Source: JANRIC01 sp033765345 (GTDB lineage: Bacteria; Bacteroidota; Bacteroidia; Cytophagales; Microscillaceae). From it: DNA of 45,355 nucleotides. Positions 33,882-43,376 of this stretch are shown here, piece by piece. A model generated the notes under the pieces. That model was not told the DNA's origin. It did no database searches and worked only from the letters and a program-made list of their open reading frames with translations. The position numbers and the translations under genes are program-made. The stretch is from the NCBI GenBank assembly GCA_033765345.1, contig JANRIC010000085.1, positions 1-45,355 of the forward strand, in the 5' to 3' direction. How positions within the stretch are numbered: the stretch's first letter is position 1; every line of letters starts with the position of its first letter.

Positions 33882-34721
33882 TCACTTCGGGAGGATTCTC
33901 TTTATTCGGCAAAGAGAATGGGTGTATTGTTGTCTATCCAAGTTATAGATTCCTTGGGAGTCTAGGCGATCAACTCTGACCGTATCGAGGGCATGGATGA
34001 TCAATCTTTCCGTATTATTTAATATGATTTTGGGTTTCCAGGATTGATCGGGCTGGGATTTCAGGATGATACCTACGTGGACAATGCGCCCTTCCCGCTC
34101 AAAAAAGGCTAAATCTCCGCTTTTGGTATCTTGGAGTTGAATGATTTCTTCTCCGCAGTCTGCTTGCTGATAGGCATCTCTGGGGAGTGACATGCCTACC
34201 ATTTTATAGGTCATTTGAGTAAAGCCGGAACAGTCTATTCCCCAAGGGCTTTTGCCTCCCCAAAGGTAGGGTGCTTTTAAGTATTGGCAAGCTATTTCTT
34301 CAAGTTTCTCATAATCAGTTGCTTGCTTTATATTTGACTGCGTTTTTACGACAAATTTACGGGTGTAAAGATCAATGGTATCCTCTTGATAAAAAGGCAA
34401 AACGCTTCCCAGAGTAATGGGAAAACGGGTTTGAAGATCATGCAAATAGGTCAAAATGTCCAAATTGAAGTATTTAGAGGTTTTTTGGTATTTGTGGAAA
34501 TAAACCTCTGAAATTTCAAAAAACTGGAAGTGATCAATCCAGCCTTGATAATTATCCTCTAAAATATGGATGAGCAACCATTTGCGATTTTCAGAAGTTT
34601 TTATAATTGTATAGGCATCCCCAAAGAGCAATTGTGTACAAAGTTCGCTCTTATCGGAAGGCTCACTTCTTACTGGAATCAGGCTCAGGTGGCAAATACC
34701 GTATTGAGGTTGATTTTGCAA
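33882..34721 (-). CDS. NlpC/P60 (C40) family peptidase with N-terminal SH3-like domain
   Basis: The 279-residue protein combines bacterial SH3-like segments (residues 10-70, with LLIHILEDNYQGWID) and an NlpC/P60 domain with catalytic Cys164 (GGKSPWGIDCSGFTQM) and His215 (GRIVHVGIIL). Such enzymes cut peptide stems of peptidoglycan fragments. No signal peptide is visible, which fits a cytoplasmic role in recycling muropeptides, like YkfC. The start must be TTG at 34721: an in-frame TAA lies only 12 bp upstream and no ATG follows until codon 171. That TAA is the stop codon of the OmpA-family gene, in the same frame. Confidence 0.88.
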   Translation of the reverse strand: MQNQPQYGICHLSLIPVRSEPSDKSELCTQLLFGDAYTIIKTSENRKWLLIHILEDNYQGWIDHFQFFEISEVYFHKYQKTSKYFNLDILTYLHDLQTRFPITLGSVLPFYQEDTIDLYTRKFVVKTQSNIKQATDYEKLEEIACQYLKAPYLWGGKSPWGIDCSGFTQMTYKMVGMSLPRDAYQQADCGEEIIQLQDTKSGDLAFFEREGRIVHVGIILKSQPDQSWKPKIILNNTERLIIHALDTVRVDRLDSQGIYNLDRQQYTHSLCRIKRILPK

Positions 34722-34733
34722 GGCTTCTGAAGA

Positions 34734-36767
34734 TTATCTCCGTAAAATATTCACTTCTACCCTACGATTGGCGGCTCTTTCTTCCTCAGTTCTTCCTAGA
34801 GATACCGGACGGTCACCACCGTAAGATTTGAGTGTAATACGTTTGGGGTCGATACCTCCTTCCTCTACCAAGTATCTTTTGACTGATTTTACCCGGTTTT
34901 CTGCCAGGTTGTATTGATCTTTGCGTTTGCCGAATATCTCTGTGTGTCCTTCCAGGCGGATTTCCATGGTTGGGTTTTCCTTGAGGGCTTTGATCAGGCG
35001 GTTTAATTCGGGGTAAGATTCAGGCAAAAGGTACCAATCTGTCCTTTTGAAGAAGATGTTATTTAGCTGAAACTTGCCCCCTGTTTCAATAGGAACAAGA
35101 TACAGATCTTTTTGAATTTCGGTATAATTGGCAGAGTCAAGGAGATTAATATTTTCATCTACGGAGAGGAATCCTTTGGCTTCTGCCAGAATCGCATAAT
35201 TTTTTTGCAATGGAAGTACTACTTTATAATCTCCAGTTTGGGGGTTAGAAAGAGCCTTTCCTGCATTATCCCCTGAAGGAAGAATCTCATAGACAATAGT
35301 AGCCTGGATCGGTTGTTTGGTTTTGGCATTAAAGACTCTACCCTGAATGAGTGCAACGGGTTCGGGTTTATTGTCTTCTGAAAGCCGAACCCTGAAAATA
35401 TCGCTTTCGCCCATTGAATTGGCATAAGAAGTATAATAGGCAAAATCAGCTTTGGCAGAGATGCTGAAATAGGCATCCCACTGAGGTGTGTTGATTTCAG
35501 GTCCGAGGTTTTGGGGTTCACTCCAGTTCGTCCAGGTTTCATCCAGGCGGCGGGTCACAAATATATCATTGGAGCCATATCCACTGAGCCCGCCAGTTGA
35601 GTAATAGAGTGTTTTGCTATCTGAGGCCAGAAAGGGAGAAGTTTCGCTGGCGGCTGTATTGACTACATTGCCCAGATTGGTAGGTGTAGACCAGGTGCCG
35701 TCGGGTTGGAGTCTTGAGAAATAAATATCTTTTCCTCCTCTTGAATCATTGCGTTGGACTGTCATCAGCAGGATTTTGCCGTCTTGGGAGAGACAAAACT
35801 CCGAATAATTGTTGTTGTTGTAATATCCTTGAATAACTACCTTTTCAGGCTTAGACCATTGATTCTGGCTCACTCGGTGGGTTAGTGAAAGCCCTTTATC
35901 AAGCGTGCCATCTTCATTGTACACGTTATTGAGCATCATCGTATTGCCATCAGGTGTAATGGAAAAAGAAGAATTGTGTTGGGGAGTATTGATGGGGGCA
36001 CCGATGTTTTGTGCTTTGCCAAAACTTCCATCAGATTGGATAGCGGCATACCAGACATCCTGTTTTTCGGGGCTACCCGTATTTTCGGGGTGTTTGGATC
36101 GGGTAAAATAGATTGTTTTTCCATCAGGGGTTACCATAGGGGCTATTTCTTGATAGCGGGAATTGATATTGACTCCGAGGTTTTCGGGTTGGGATTTCAG
36201 GTCTAGATTTTCGGCCAGGTTAATTTTGGCTTCGACGGGTTCTTTGGAGTTGGAAATAGCTATGGCATCAATTTGATTAAAGCCTGGCACTTTGGAGGTA
36301 TTTAATACAATTTTGACGGCTTTGACCGGAAAATCGCTTTTGGCTTCAATGCTAAAAATGCGGCCTTTAGCTGTGATAGGTCCTACATTAATATTTTTAT
36401 ACAGAAGTTTTTCTGTATCACTTACATCATATACATATACATGGGTGATTGCTCCAGGATTGTAATTTTCAGCAATGGCTACTTGCTCAATAAACATAGG
36501 CTCCTCAAAAGCAACTTTGACCCATTCTCCCTGCGGGTTATTTTGGGTAGCCGGAGACCAAGCGCAAGGGCTTTGCCCGTAAGCTGGTAGTTTGTCTGGT
36601 TTGCCGAGTAATTGTTCGCCTTTAAACTGATTGGATTGAGGTTTGTCATAATCTACAAATTCGGAGGATACAGCTACCAATTTGCTTGCCCACTGTATCT
36701 TGTTTTGAGCATTGAGTTGCCCCCAAATACAAAGATTTAAGGCAATGATAAAAATACATTGATTCAT
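34734..36767 (-). CDS. OmpA-family envelope protein with PD40 propeller
   Basis: The 677-residue exported protein starts with a signal peptide (to LNAQ, residue 21). In order it has a discoidin-like beta sandwich (about 30-175, with GEWVKVAFEEPMFIEQVAIA), a PD40/WD40-like propeller (about 200-470, repeats such as ITPDGNTMMLNN and YYSTGGLSGYGSNDIFVTR), a carboxypeptidase-regulatory-like domain (478-560) and an OmpA peptidoglycan-binding domain (from 570, LEGHTEIFGKRKDQYNLAENR). It is anchored to the cell wall from the periplasm. The layout recalls PorE of the type IX secretion system, but the N-terminal domain differs, so that role is only a possibility. It precedes the NlpC/P60 gene. Confidence 0.88.
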   Translation of the reverse strand: MNQCIFIIALNLCIWGQLNAQNKIQWASKLVAVSSEFVDYDKPQSNQFKGEQLLGKPDKLPAYGQSPCAWSPATQNNPQGEWVKVAFEEPMFIEQVAIAENYNPGAITHVYVYDVSDTEKLLYKNINVGPITAKGRIFSIEAKSDFPVKAVKIVLNTSKVPGFNQIDAIAISNSKEPVEAKINLAENLDLKSQPENLGVNINSRYQEIAPMVTPDGKTIYFTRSKHPENTGSPEKQDVWYAAIQSDGSFGKAQNIGAPINTPQHNSSFSITPDGNTMMLNNVYNEDGTLDKGLSLTHRVSQNQWSKPEKVVIQGYYNNNNYSEFCLSQDGKILLMTVQRNDSRGGKDIYFSRLQPDGTWSTPTNLGNVVNTAASETSPFLASDSKTLYYSTGGLSGYGSNDIFVTRRLDETWTNWSEPQNLGPEINTPQWDAYFSISAKADFAYYTSYANSMGESDIFRVRLSEDNKPEPVALIQGRVFNAKTKQPIQATIVYEILPSGDNAGKALSNPQTGDYKVVLPLQKNYAILAEAKGFLSVDENINLLDSANYTEIQKDLYLVPIETGGKFQLNNIFFKRTDWYLLPESYPELNRLIKALKENPTMEIRLEGHTEIFGKRKDQYNLAENRVKSVKRYLVEEGGIDPKRITLKSYGGDRPVSLGRTEEERAANRRVEVNILRR

Positions 36768-36896
36768 AATCCTATAAACTTAAAATATTTTTAGACCTGC
36801 TTAACAAACGTACAATGGATTAAATTAGATATAAGAAAGGAAAATTGCAAGTTTTTTTACATTTGTAACAAATAACTCACAAAAAAACAGCAAAAA

Positions 36897-38174
36897 TCAA
36901 GCATTTTCCGTCACTTGTTCACTTTGTTTTTCAAGATTAAATAAATCATTCAAAACATCAATGAGGGTTTCGGCTTCTCCCCTACGGCAGGCGGCTTTTA
37001 GTTGCAGTGCAGGCAACTTAATGATTTTTTGCATCATACTTCGGGTAATTTTATCCAATTTTTGGGCTTCTATTTCGGAAAGGTTTTTGGAATAACGAGA
37101 GATTTCCTCTTGGCGAATCTGTTCAAGGGCATTTTTGAGCTTCTGGAGTATTGGGGAGATTTCCATTTCCTTGGACCATTCGTGGAAGTCTTGCAGGGTA
37201 TGCTGCAAAATTGCCTTTACATCTGGAATAGCAGCCAGCCTTTTTTGCAAAGCCTCTCCTGCTTTGTTATTGATCTGGTCAATATTATAAAGAATCACAC
37301 CGGGAAGTTCTTCTATTTCGGGCTCGATGCTACGGGGCATGGCTAAATCTACAAAATATTTAAAGGATAAAAACTCCTGATTGCTTAGAGCCATTTTGCT
37401 AATAAAAGGTTCGGGGCGTGCGATAGATGAAATGATGATATCCGACTCGGCAATGGCATTCCAGACCTCCTCAAAAGGAACTACTTGGGCACCACATTCA
37501 TTGGCGAGTGCCTGGGCTTTTTCCAGGGTACGATTGACAATCACAACATCCTGGATGGGTGTATTGACCAGATGGCGACATACGTCAGCACCTATTTCAC
37601 CGATGCCCAAAACAAGGACTTTGGGATTAGGAATATCTACAGCAAAACCTTCTACCAGTTCTACAGCTGCATAAGAGGTAGAAGCTGCTCCACTGCGAAA
37701 AGAAGTCTCCTGAACAATTCTTTTATTGGTAAAGAATATAGTGTGTAATAATCTATGGAGAAAAGGCCCGGCAGTCTCATAATCCGCTGAAAGTTGATAG
37801 GCACGTTTTATTTGATGACTAATCTGCAAATCACCTACCACCTGTGATTCAAGCCCACAAGCTACACTAAACAAATATTCTACGGCTTCCACATGATCGG
37901 TAATAGAGTAAAAACAATCCAGTATCTCTGCTTGAAAGTCTAAACCCTTCAAGAGGAATATTTCTCTGACGATCTCATCTGAATAATCAATCATAGAACT
38001 GTAATATACTTCTGTACGATTGCAAGTAGAAAGCACCAGAATGTCTGAAATCTCCTCAAAAGAGGCTAATTTGACAAGTAATTTTCCAATTAATTGCTCA
38101 TCTAAGGCAACTTGCTCTCTAATTTCCAGAGAAGCGTGCTTGTAAGACAGGCTCAGCACCTTAAAATTATACAT
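36897..38174 (-). CDS. hemA: Glutamyl-tRNA reductase
   Basis: The 425-residue enzyme makes glutamate-1-semialdehyde from glutamyl-tRNA, the first step of the C5 heme pathway. The catalytic Cys51 is in VLSTCNRTEVYY, the substrate-binding helix shows SQVVGDLQISHQIKRAY, the NADPH domain opens with VLVLGIGEIGADV, and the C-terminal dimerisation helices end with LKAACRRGEAETLIDVLNDL. It supplies heme for the many cytochromes encoded nearby, although it has its own promoter region. It is divergent from the histidine kinase at 38381. Confidence 0.95.
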   Translation of the reverse strand: MYNFKVLSLSYKHASLEIREQVALDEQLIGKLLVKLASFEEISDILVLSTCNRTEVYYSSMIDYSDEIVREIFLLKGLDFQAEILDCFYSITDHVEAVEYLFSVACGLESQVVGDLQISHQIKRAYQLSADYETAGPFLHRLLHTIFFTNKRIVQETSFRSGAASTSYAAVELVEGFAVDIPNPKVLVLGIGEIGADVCRHLVNTPIQDVVIVNRTLEKAQALANECGAQVVPFEEVWNAIAESDIIISSIARPEPFISKMALSNQEFLSFKYFVDLAMPRSIEPEIEELPGVILYNIDQINNKAGEALQKRLAAIPDVKAILQHTLQDFHEWSKEMEISPILQKLKNALEQIRQEEISRYSKNLSEIEAQKLDKITRSMMQKIIKLPALQLKAACRRGEAETLIDVLNDLFNLEKQSEQVTENA

Positions 38175-38203
38175 AATCTTCTTCCCAATTACAGTATAGT
38201 GTT

Positions 38204-38211
38204 CAAAATTA
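38204..38211 (-). promoter_or_regulatory. -7 element of hemA
   Basis: The minus strand reads TAATTTTG, matching TAnnTTTG, about 30 bp before the hemA ATG. No clear TTG is found at the expected -33 position. Confidence 0.5.
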
Positions 38212-38380
38212 AGATCAAATCCCTTAAATGAAAATAATCTATTTAAAAGGTGATGTAATCTTTACGGATTCTAAATAACTTTAGATAAAATTCTTAAATC
38301 CTATCAGGAAAAAAAATGATATCTGTCATTTACCAGATTTATTTATAAATTAGTAACATCTTTTTGAGTAAAATTGATTT

Positions 38381-39580
38381 ATGAATATTTCTAACAATCG
38401 TCCCCGCTTTAATATTTATAATAATCGTTCTCGCTTTAAGGCCGGATTTGTGACCGTAGCCCTGCTTATTACCACGATCTCACTGGTATACACCAATTAT
38501 CTGGTGTCTCAACTGGCCGAAAGAGAAGAAAAGCTCATCGATCTGTATGCTCAGGCACTCAAGTTTGCCGTAGAATCCGACATTGATGAAGATGTACTCT
38601 TTTATGTGCAGGAAGTCATCAGTGCCAATAAATCTATTCCGGTGATCTTGGTACAAAACAATGAAATCAAGGATTACCTCAATATCGGCATTCCTAAAAG
38701 AGCTTCCGCAGCCTGGAAAAGAAGTGTACTCGAGCGCGAACTCAAAACCATGAAGTCTCAACACCCTCCTATCCGGGTGCATTATGCCGAGCTGGGGGTA
38801 AAAGAAGATATCTATTACCGGGATTCAAATCTTCTGTACCGACTGCGTTATTTCCCGATTATTCAACTATCCGTAATTTTTATCTTTGGTTTCCTGACGT
38901 ATCTGGCTTTTGATTATTCTCGCCGTGCGGAGCAAAACAGGGTCTGGGTAGGTCTTGCCAAAGAAACCGCACACCAACTGGGTACGCCTATTTCTTCGCT
39001 GATGGCCTGGGTAGATTATCTCCGCCACGAACCTACCTTAAAAGACGACAACATCGTGATCGAGATAGAAAAAGACATCCGCAGACTGGAAATGATTACC
39101 ACTCGATTCTCCAGTATAGGCTCAGAGCCCACTCTAAAAAGCGAAGACATTTATTTTATTATACTGGGGATTACAAACTATCTCCGCCGCCGCATCTCCA
39201 CCAAAGTACTTATCGAAGTCAAAAACGAACTTCCTAGAGGCAAATGTGTGATGCTCAATCGCCATCTCTTCGAATGGGTCATCGAGAATATTTGTAAAAA
39301 TGCCGTAGATGCCATGAGTGCCCAAGGTGAAATAAAAATCCGCCTCCTGGAAGCACCCGAAGAAGGGATTCTAATCGACATCGCAGACAATGGCAAGGGA
39401 ATGACCAAATCACAGATCAAGCAAGCTTTTAAACCCGGATTCACCACCAAAAAAAGAGGCTGGGGTTTGGGACTTACGCTGGCACGTCGTATTGTGGAAG
39501 ATTATCACAAAGGCAAACTTTTTATCAAAGAATCCGAACCGGGCAAAGGAACTACCTTTAGAATTGTACTCAAGGGATAG
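38381..39580 (+). CDS. Orphan sensor histidine kinase
   Basis: The 399-residue kinase has two membrane helices (about 20-43 and 158-176) that enclose a periplasmic sensor of 115 residues without a recognised fold. The HisKA-like motif is AKETAHQLGTPISSLMAW with phospho-acceptor His198, the form common in Bacteroidota. The ATPase boxes are NICKNAVDAM, DNGKGM and GWGLGLTLARRIV. No HAMP domain and no response regulator are visible nearby. It is divergent from hemA. The N-terminus has a short internal duplication (NNRPRF / NNRSRF). The signal is unknown. Confidence 0.9.
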   Translation: MNISNNRPRFNIYNNRSRFKAGFVTVALLITTISLVYTNYLVSQLAEREEKLIDLYAQALKFAVESDIDEDVLFYVQEVISANKSIPVILVQNNEIKDYLNIGIPKRASAAWKRSVLERELKTMKSQHPPIRVHYAELGVKEDIYYRDSNLLYRLRYFPIIQLSVIFIFGFLTYLAFDYSRRAEQNRVWVGLAKETAHQLGTPISSLMAWVDYLRHEPTLKDDNIVIEIEKDIRRLEMITTRFSSIGSEPTLKSEDIYFIILGITNYLRRRISTKVLIEVKNELPRGKCVMLNRHLFEWVIENICKNAVDAMSAQGEIKIRLLEAPEEGILIDIADNGKGMTKSQIKQAFKPGFTTKKRGWGLGLTLARRIVEDYHKGKLFIKESEPGKGTTFRIVLKG

Positions 39581-39641
39581 ATACGCTTGTTGGAGGGATG
39601 GAATCTTTGGAAAAAAATCAGGATTAATTCACGGGCGGCAC

Positions 39642-40778
39642 TTAGTTTTTTTTCTCGACAAAAGGGTTTGCAAATCTGGCATCTTGGACAAAGCTCGAGT
39701 CGGTTAACAAGTGCATAAAAAGAACCAAATCTTTTTTTTCTTCTTCTGTGAGCATCAGTGTTTGTCCGTTGGGTTCATTGGTAGCTTCCATAATTAAAGG
39801 GTCAAGATACGCTGACCTCTGGATGTGTTCGTTGTAGTGCTCCAAGACTTCCTCGAGAGTTTTGAAACGCCCATCGTGCATATAGGGTGCTGTGAGAGCA
39901 ATATTGCGAAGCGAAGGAGCCCGCATTCTACCCAAATCTTGATGATCTCTGCTGATACGAGCCAAACCGGGGTCTTTGGGGATGGAATCCAAGCCATTGT
40001 TGTGAAAGGTATTGAGAGTAGTAAGGTGGCTGCCGTGGCAATCACCACAGTTGCCGCCCCGTAGGTTGATCTCAGGTACGGGATGAGTCATAAACAGATT
40101 GATGGCGCGCAACTCTTGCACAGTGGGTTTTACTTCTCCCTTTACAATACGATCATAACGCGAGTTGGCAGAAATTAGCGTCCGTTGAAATTGTCCTAGA
40201 GCCTTGACTACAAGTTGGGGGTTAATTTGATCCGTTCCAAAAGCTTTTTTAAAATAAGGTGGGTATAAACCTGAATATTGCAACCTTCGCACTACTTCTT
40301 CCATGTTCATATCCATTTCCCGAGGGTCGGTCAGCGGGATGACTGCCTGTTCTTCCAGGCTGCCTGCGCGCCCGTCCCAAAAAAATTTATCCACCCAAAG
40401 CAAATTCACCAGTGACATGGAGCTTCGTGTCAGGCGCTGCCCCCAAATCCCGATGCTTTTGGCACGCCCGTCTGTAAAAGCACGGGATTGTTGATGACAA
40501 GTAGCACAAGAGAGGCTACTATCTCTTGAAAGGCTTTTTTCATAAAACAGCATTCTGCCAAGTTCAATACCTGCCTCAGTCATGGGATTATCATCTGGGA
40601 TTTTGAAAGTATTCCCGAAATGAGGAGGCGTATTAAAAGTATAAACAGCTTGGGGAGTTGGACTTTTTTCCGAATCAGCACACTGCTGCGCTGTACTCAA
40701 CATAAATAAGCCCAGATAAACCATTATTTGAGCCCATCGACCGGATGTAAAATACTGAAATTGCTGCCATACATTCAT
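39642..40778 (-). CDS. Diheme cytochrome c peroxidase (CcpA/MauG family)
   Basis: The 378-residue periplasmic protein has a hydrophobic export segment ending near residue 30, with QQC33 close to a weak lipobox. Two heme c sites are visible: C91-ATC-H95 and C244-GDC-H248. RGGNCGDCHG and the later TAPYMHDGRFKTLEEVLEHYN, with the likely Met ligand, match the bacterial cytochrome c peroxidase family, which reduces hydrogen peroxide with electrons from cytochrome c. MauG-type oxidations are an alternative. It converges with the histidine kinase gene and stands alone. The respiratory cluster nearby could supply the electrons. Confidence 0.9.
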   Translation of the reverse strand: MNVWQQFQYFTSGRWAQIMVYLGLFMLSTAQQCADSEKSPTPQAVYTFNTPPHFGNTFKIPDDNPMTEAGIELGRMLFYEKSLSRDSSLSCATCHQQSRAFTDGRAKSIGIWGQRLTRSSMSLVNLLWVDKFFWDGRAGSLEEQAVIPLTDPREMDMNMEEVVRRLQYSGLYPPYFKKAFGTDQINPQLVVKALGQFQRTLISANSRYDRIVKGEVKPTVQELRAINLFMTHPVPEINLRGGNCGDCHGSHLTTLNTFHNNGLDSIPKDPGLARISRDHQDLGRMRAPSLRNIALTAPYMHDGRFKTLEEVLEHYNEHIQRSAYLDPLIMEATNEPNGQTLMLTEEEKKDLVLFMHLLTDSSFVQDARFANPFVEKKN

Positions 40779-40920
40779 CTTGGTATACTAAAAATGATTG
40801 AAATTTTAATTTTATTTATTTTTTTAAAACAAAAGTCTATGCTTTTTTGAAAAACCCTTATATTTACCCAACAAAATGTAGCTAAATACGGTTTTTCAGG
40901 GCATTTTTTATTCTCAAATT

Positions 40921-41991
40921 ATGAGTAAAAAAATTAAACACAAATCTGCTGTAGGACAACCTCCCGGTACATTGACATACATCGGAGAGAAAAAAAACAC
41001 AAAAGTAAAAATATCGCTTATTGATTACACAGAGGCTTATTATAAAGAAAAAGTCATTAAAGATATTCGCGAATGTTATGAATTGACTGAAAAACCTAGT
41101 GTGAGCTGGATCAATATCGACGGGGTACACGATACGCAAATTGTCAAAACACTGGGAATGTACTTCCGCTTGCACCCGCTTATGCTTGAAGATATTGTGG
41201 ACACTGGTCAGCGACCCAAGGTAGATTTTTATGAAGAAAATATCTTTGTAGTACTCCAAATGCTTACTTTTAATGAACAAACCAAAAAGATTGACACAGA
41301 GCAGGTAAGTTTGATTCTGGGGCAGAATTTTTTGCTCTCGTTCCAAGAAGACAAAACCGGAGATGTGTTCGAGGGCATCCGAGAGCGACTCCGCAAAAAA
41401 TCCAAAGGCAGTAAACTACGTAATTCAGGGGCTGATTATCTTTTTTATTTGCTGATTGATACCATAGTGGATCATTATTTCTTGGTATTGGAAGGGGTCG
41501 GGGAAGAACTAGAAGCTCTGGAGGCTAATATCATTCATGATCAAACTCCCCGCGACTTTACCAAACAGATTTACGAGAAAAAAAGACAACTCTCGCAAGT
41601 CAAAAAATCCGCCCTGCCTTTGCGAGAAACAGTAGCACGCCTGATTCGTGAAGAAGAGAAATTCTTTAGTGCCAATAATTTTTACCTCCGTGATTTATAC
41701 GACCATACCATCCAAGTACTTGATACTACAGAATCTTATATTGATGTGTGTAGTAACCTGATGGATCTTTTTCTAAGTTTCATTGGTAATAAAACCAATG
41801 ATGTTATGAAAATTTTGACTATCTTTTCTACCATATTCCTGCCCCTGACTTTTATTGCTGGGGTTTATGGTATGAATTTTAAGTATATGCCTGAGTTAGA
41901 ATCCCATTATGGTTATTTTATGACCTGGGTTCTGATGATATCTGTTGCCGTGGGTGCTGTCTTATATTTTAAAAAGCAAAAATGGCTTTGA
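40921..41991 (+). CDS. corA: CorA family magnesium/cobalt transporter
   Basis: The 356-residue protein has the long cytoplasmic funnel domain of CorA (SVSWINIDGVHDTQIVKTLG, then HPLMLEDIVDTGQRPK) and the stalk helix. Two C-terminal membrane helices carry the selectivity motif Y-G317-M318-N319 followed by FKYMPE in the loop. It forms pentameric channels for Mg2+ and Co2+ entry. The stop is 40 bp before the DyP operon; no hairpin is visible between them, so read-through is possible. Confidence 0.94.
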   Translation: MSKKIKHKSAVGQPPGTLTYIGEKKNTKVKISLIDYTEAYYKEKVIKDIRECYELTEKPSVSWINIDGVHDTQIVKTLGMYFRLHPLMLEDIVDTGQRPKVDFYEENIFVVLQMLTFNEQTKKIDTEQVSLILGQNFLLSFQEDKTGDVFEGIRERLRKKSKGSKLRNSGADYLFYLLIDTIVDHYFLVLEGVGEELEALEANIIHDQTPRDFTKQIYEKKRQLSQVKKSALPLRETVARLIREEEKFFSANNFYLRDLYDHTIQVLDTTESYIDVCSNLMDLFLSFIGNKTNDVMKILTIFSTIFLPLTFIAGVYGMNFKYMPELESHYGYFMTWVLMISVAVGAVLYFKKQKWL

Positions 41992-42031
41992 GGTGATTTT
42001 TCAATTGTAATACTCACAAAAACTCAATAAT

Positions 42032-42688
42032 ATGTCTAATATAGCCGGAAAGGCCTACGCCATGAATTTATTCACGCCGATTAATACCCGTAGGCTTTGG
42101 ATCAATAAGCTTATTTTTCGTTTGGCAGGAACAAAGATTTTCCAAAAAATCACCTTTAAAGGACTTCTTACACTTTCTCTCATCCATTATGCCCGTTGGG
42201 TAATTATCAAAGACAAACAGTTTCCTAGATTAAGCGAAGATCAACCCCAGGAAAAACTAAAATACGCCTATATGTTCTTTTTTAGCAACTTCAATGGAAG
42301 TTGGACGCAATACGTAGATTCTTTCTCTATGTCTATACCCGGAGGGCTTAATATTCTTTGGTACAAAAATATAGGCTGGCTCTATCCCGTACCTGAGACA
42401 CCTTTTAACAATTATGTACTCAGTAATCAAATCTGGACAGAACATTACTACAATGCTTACCCCTTAGCTTCTTCCAATGACATAAAATCAGCGCAGAAAG
42501 TAAAGAAGGCTATCATCTCACTGAGTGAAAATCTGGATAACATCTCTGCACAGGATTTTCATAAGAAATATTTGCAGACAATCCTGAGTGTCCAAGGGGA
42601 CATCAATTTGATGGAACCGACCCCTGTCGTCAGCCTTGCCCATGAAGCTATTGCCAGAAGAACGCGCATCGAACGAAATATCCACTAA
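42032..42688 (+). CDS. DyP-associated uncharacterised protein A
   Basis: This 218-residue protein has no function I can name. It has the N-terminal motif GKAYAMNLFTPI (6-17), then IHYARWVIIKD (51-61) and MFFFSNFNGSWTQYVDSFS (81-99), followed by NILWYKNIGWLYPVP and ASSNDIKSAQKVKKAI. These blocks align in order with the next gene product, so the two are diverged paralogs. I recall similar proteins near DyP peroxidases in actinobacteria, but no characterised member. There is no signal peptide. It is the first gene of a three-gene operon with gaps of 12 and 31 bp. Confidence 0.7.
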   Translation: MSNIAGKAYAMNLFTPINTRRLWINKLIFRLAGTKIFQKITFKGLLTLSLIHYARWVIIKDKQFPRLSEDQPQEKLKYAYMFFFSNFNGSWTQYVDSFSMSIPGGLNILWYKNIGWLYPVPETPFNNYVLSNQIWTEHYYNAYPLASSNDIKSAQKVKKAIISLSENLDNISAQDFHKKYLQTILSVQGDINLMEPTPVVSLAHEAIARRTRIERNIH

Positions 42689-42700
42689 AAAATTTACACT

Positions 42701-43345
42701 ATGCCTAATACATCTGGAAACGCTTATGCCCTCACTACCCTTTGCCCCCTAAAACACAAGGGCGAAAATCAGGAATCTCCCATTTTATACACCAGAAAAG
42801 TATTGCAGGAGCTCCCCAATTGTACCGACCTGCAAGATAGCCCTATGTCAAAAGTGCCAAATACTTATCTGGCTCGCTTTTTTATTCTGGACGACACCGT
42901 ATTCAGAGGTTATCCATTCCACCTAGATCATTTGCAATCTAAATACCTTGTTTTCTCCGTTGAGTTCCACGGAGATTTAGAAACTTATCTCAAAGAAATG
43001 TACCGTGCCGTATCCAAAGAAATACACACTATCTGGAAATACGGCTTTGGTTTCGAGGAAGTAAAGCACGAACATTCATTTGTATCTTATATCAAAAAAT
43101 GCCAGGTTGAAACTACCTTCTTCTTTAACGGCTCAACGGATGAATCTTTGGAAGAACAACTCAAATCGCTTTATGTAAAGCAGGAGTTTTCAAAGTTTGT
43201 TTTTGAGCATCAGGGAGCATCCCCAGAGGATTTACTAGCTGCTTACAAAGAATTTGACCAAAGAGTACAACCTCATATATTGGCTTTCCCTACCTGGAAG
43301 CCCGGGGTGGATAAGTTGGAAGAAATTGTAAAAACAAGTAATTAA
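42701..43345 (+). CDS. DyP-associated uncharacterised protein B
   Basis: A 214-residue paralog of the preceding protein: GNAYALTTLCPL (6-17), TYLARFFILDD (55-65) and YLVFSVEFHGDLETYLKEMY (82-101) occupy the same positions. The C-terminal half is different (GASPEDLLAAYKEFDQRVQP, then AFPTWKPGVDKLEEIV). No signal peptide or membrane helix is visible. It lies between protein A and the DyP peroxidase. The repeated alpha/beta blocks (strand, arginine-bearing strand, strand with an acidic helix) hint at a ferredoxin-like dimeric fold akin to the DyP half-domain; that is a guess. Confidence 0.68.
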   Translation: MPNTSGNAYALTTLCPLKHKGENQESPILYTRKVLQELPNCTDLQDSPMSKVPNTYLARFFILDDTVFRGYPFHLDHLQSKYLVFSVEFHGDLETYLKEMYRAVSKEIHTIWKYGFGFEEVKHEHSFVSYIKKCQVETTFFFNGSTDESLEEQLKSLYVKQEFSKFVFEHQGASPEDLLAAYKEFDQRVQPHILAFPTWKPGVDKLEEIVKTSN

Positions 43346-43376
43346 GCCACAAAACACTTATTTATTAAATCACTCC

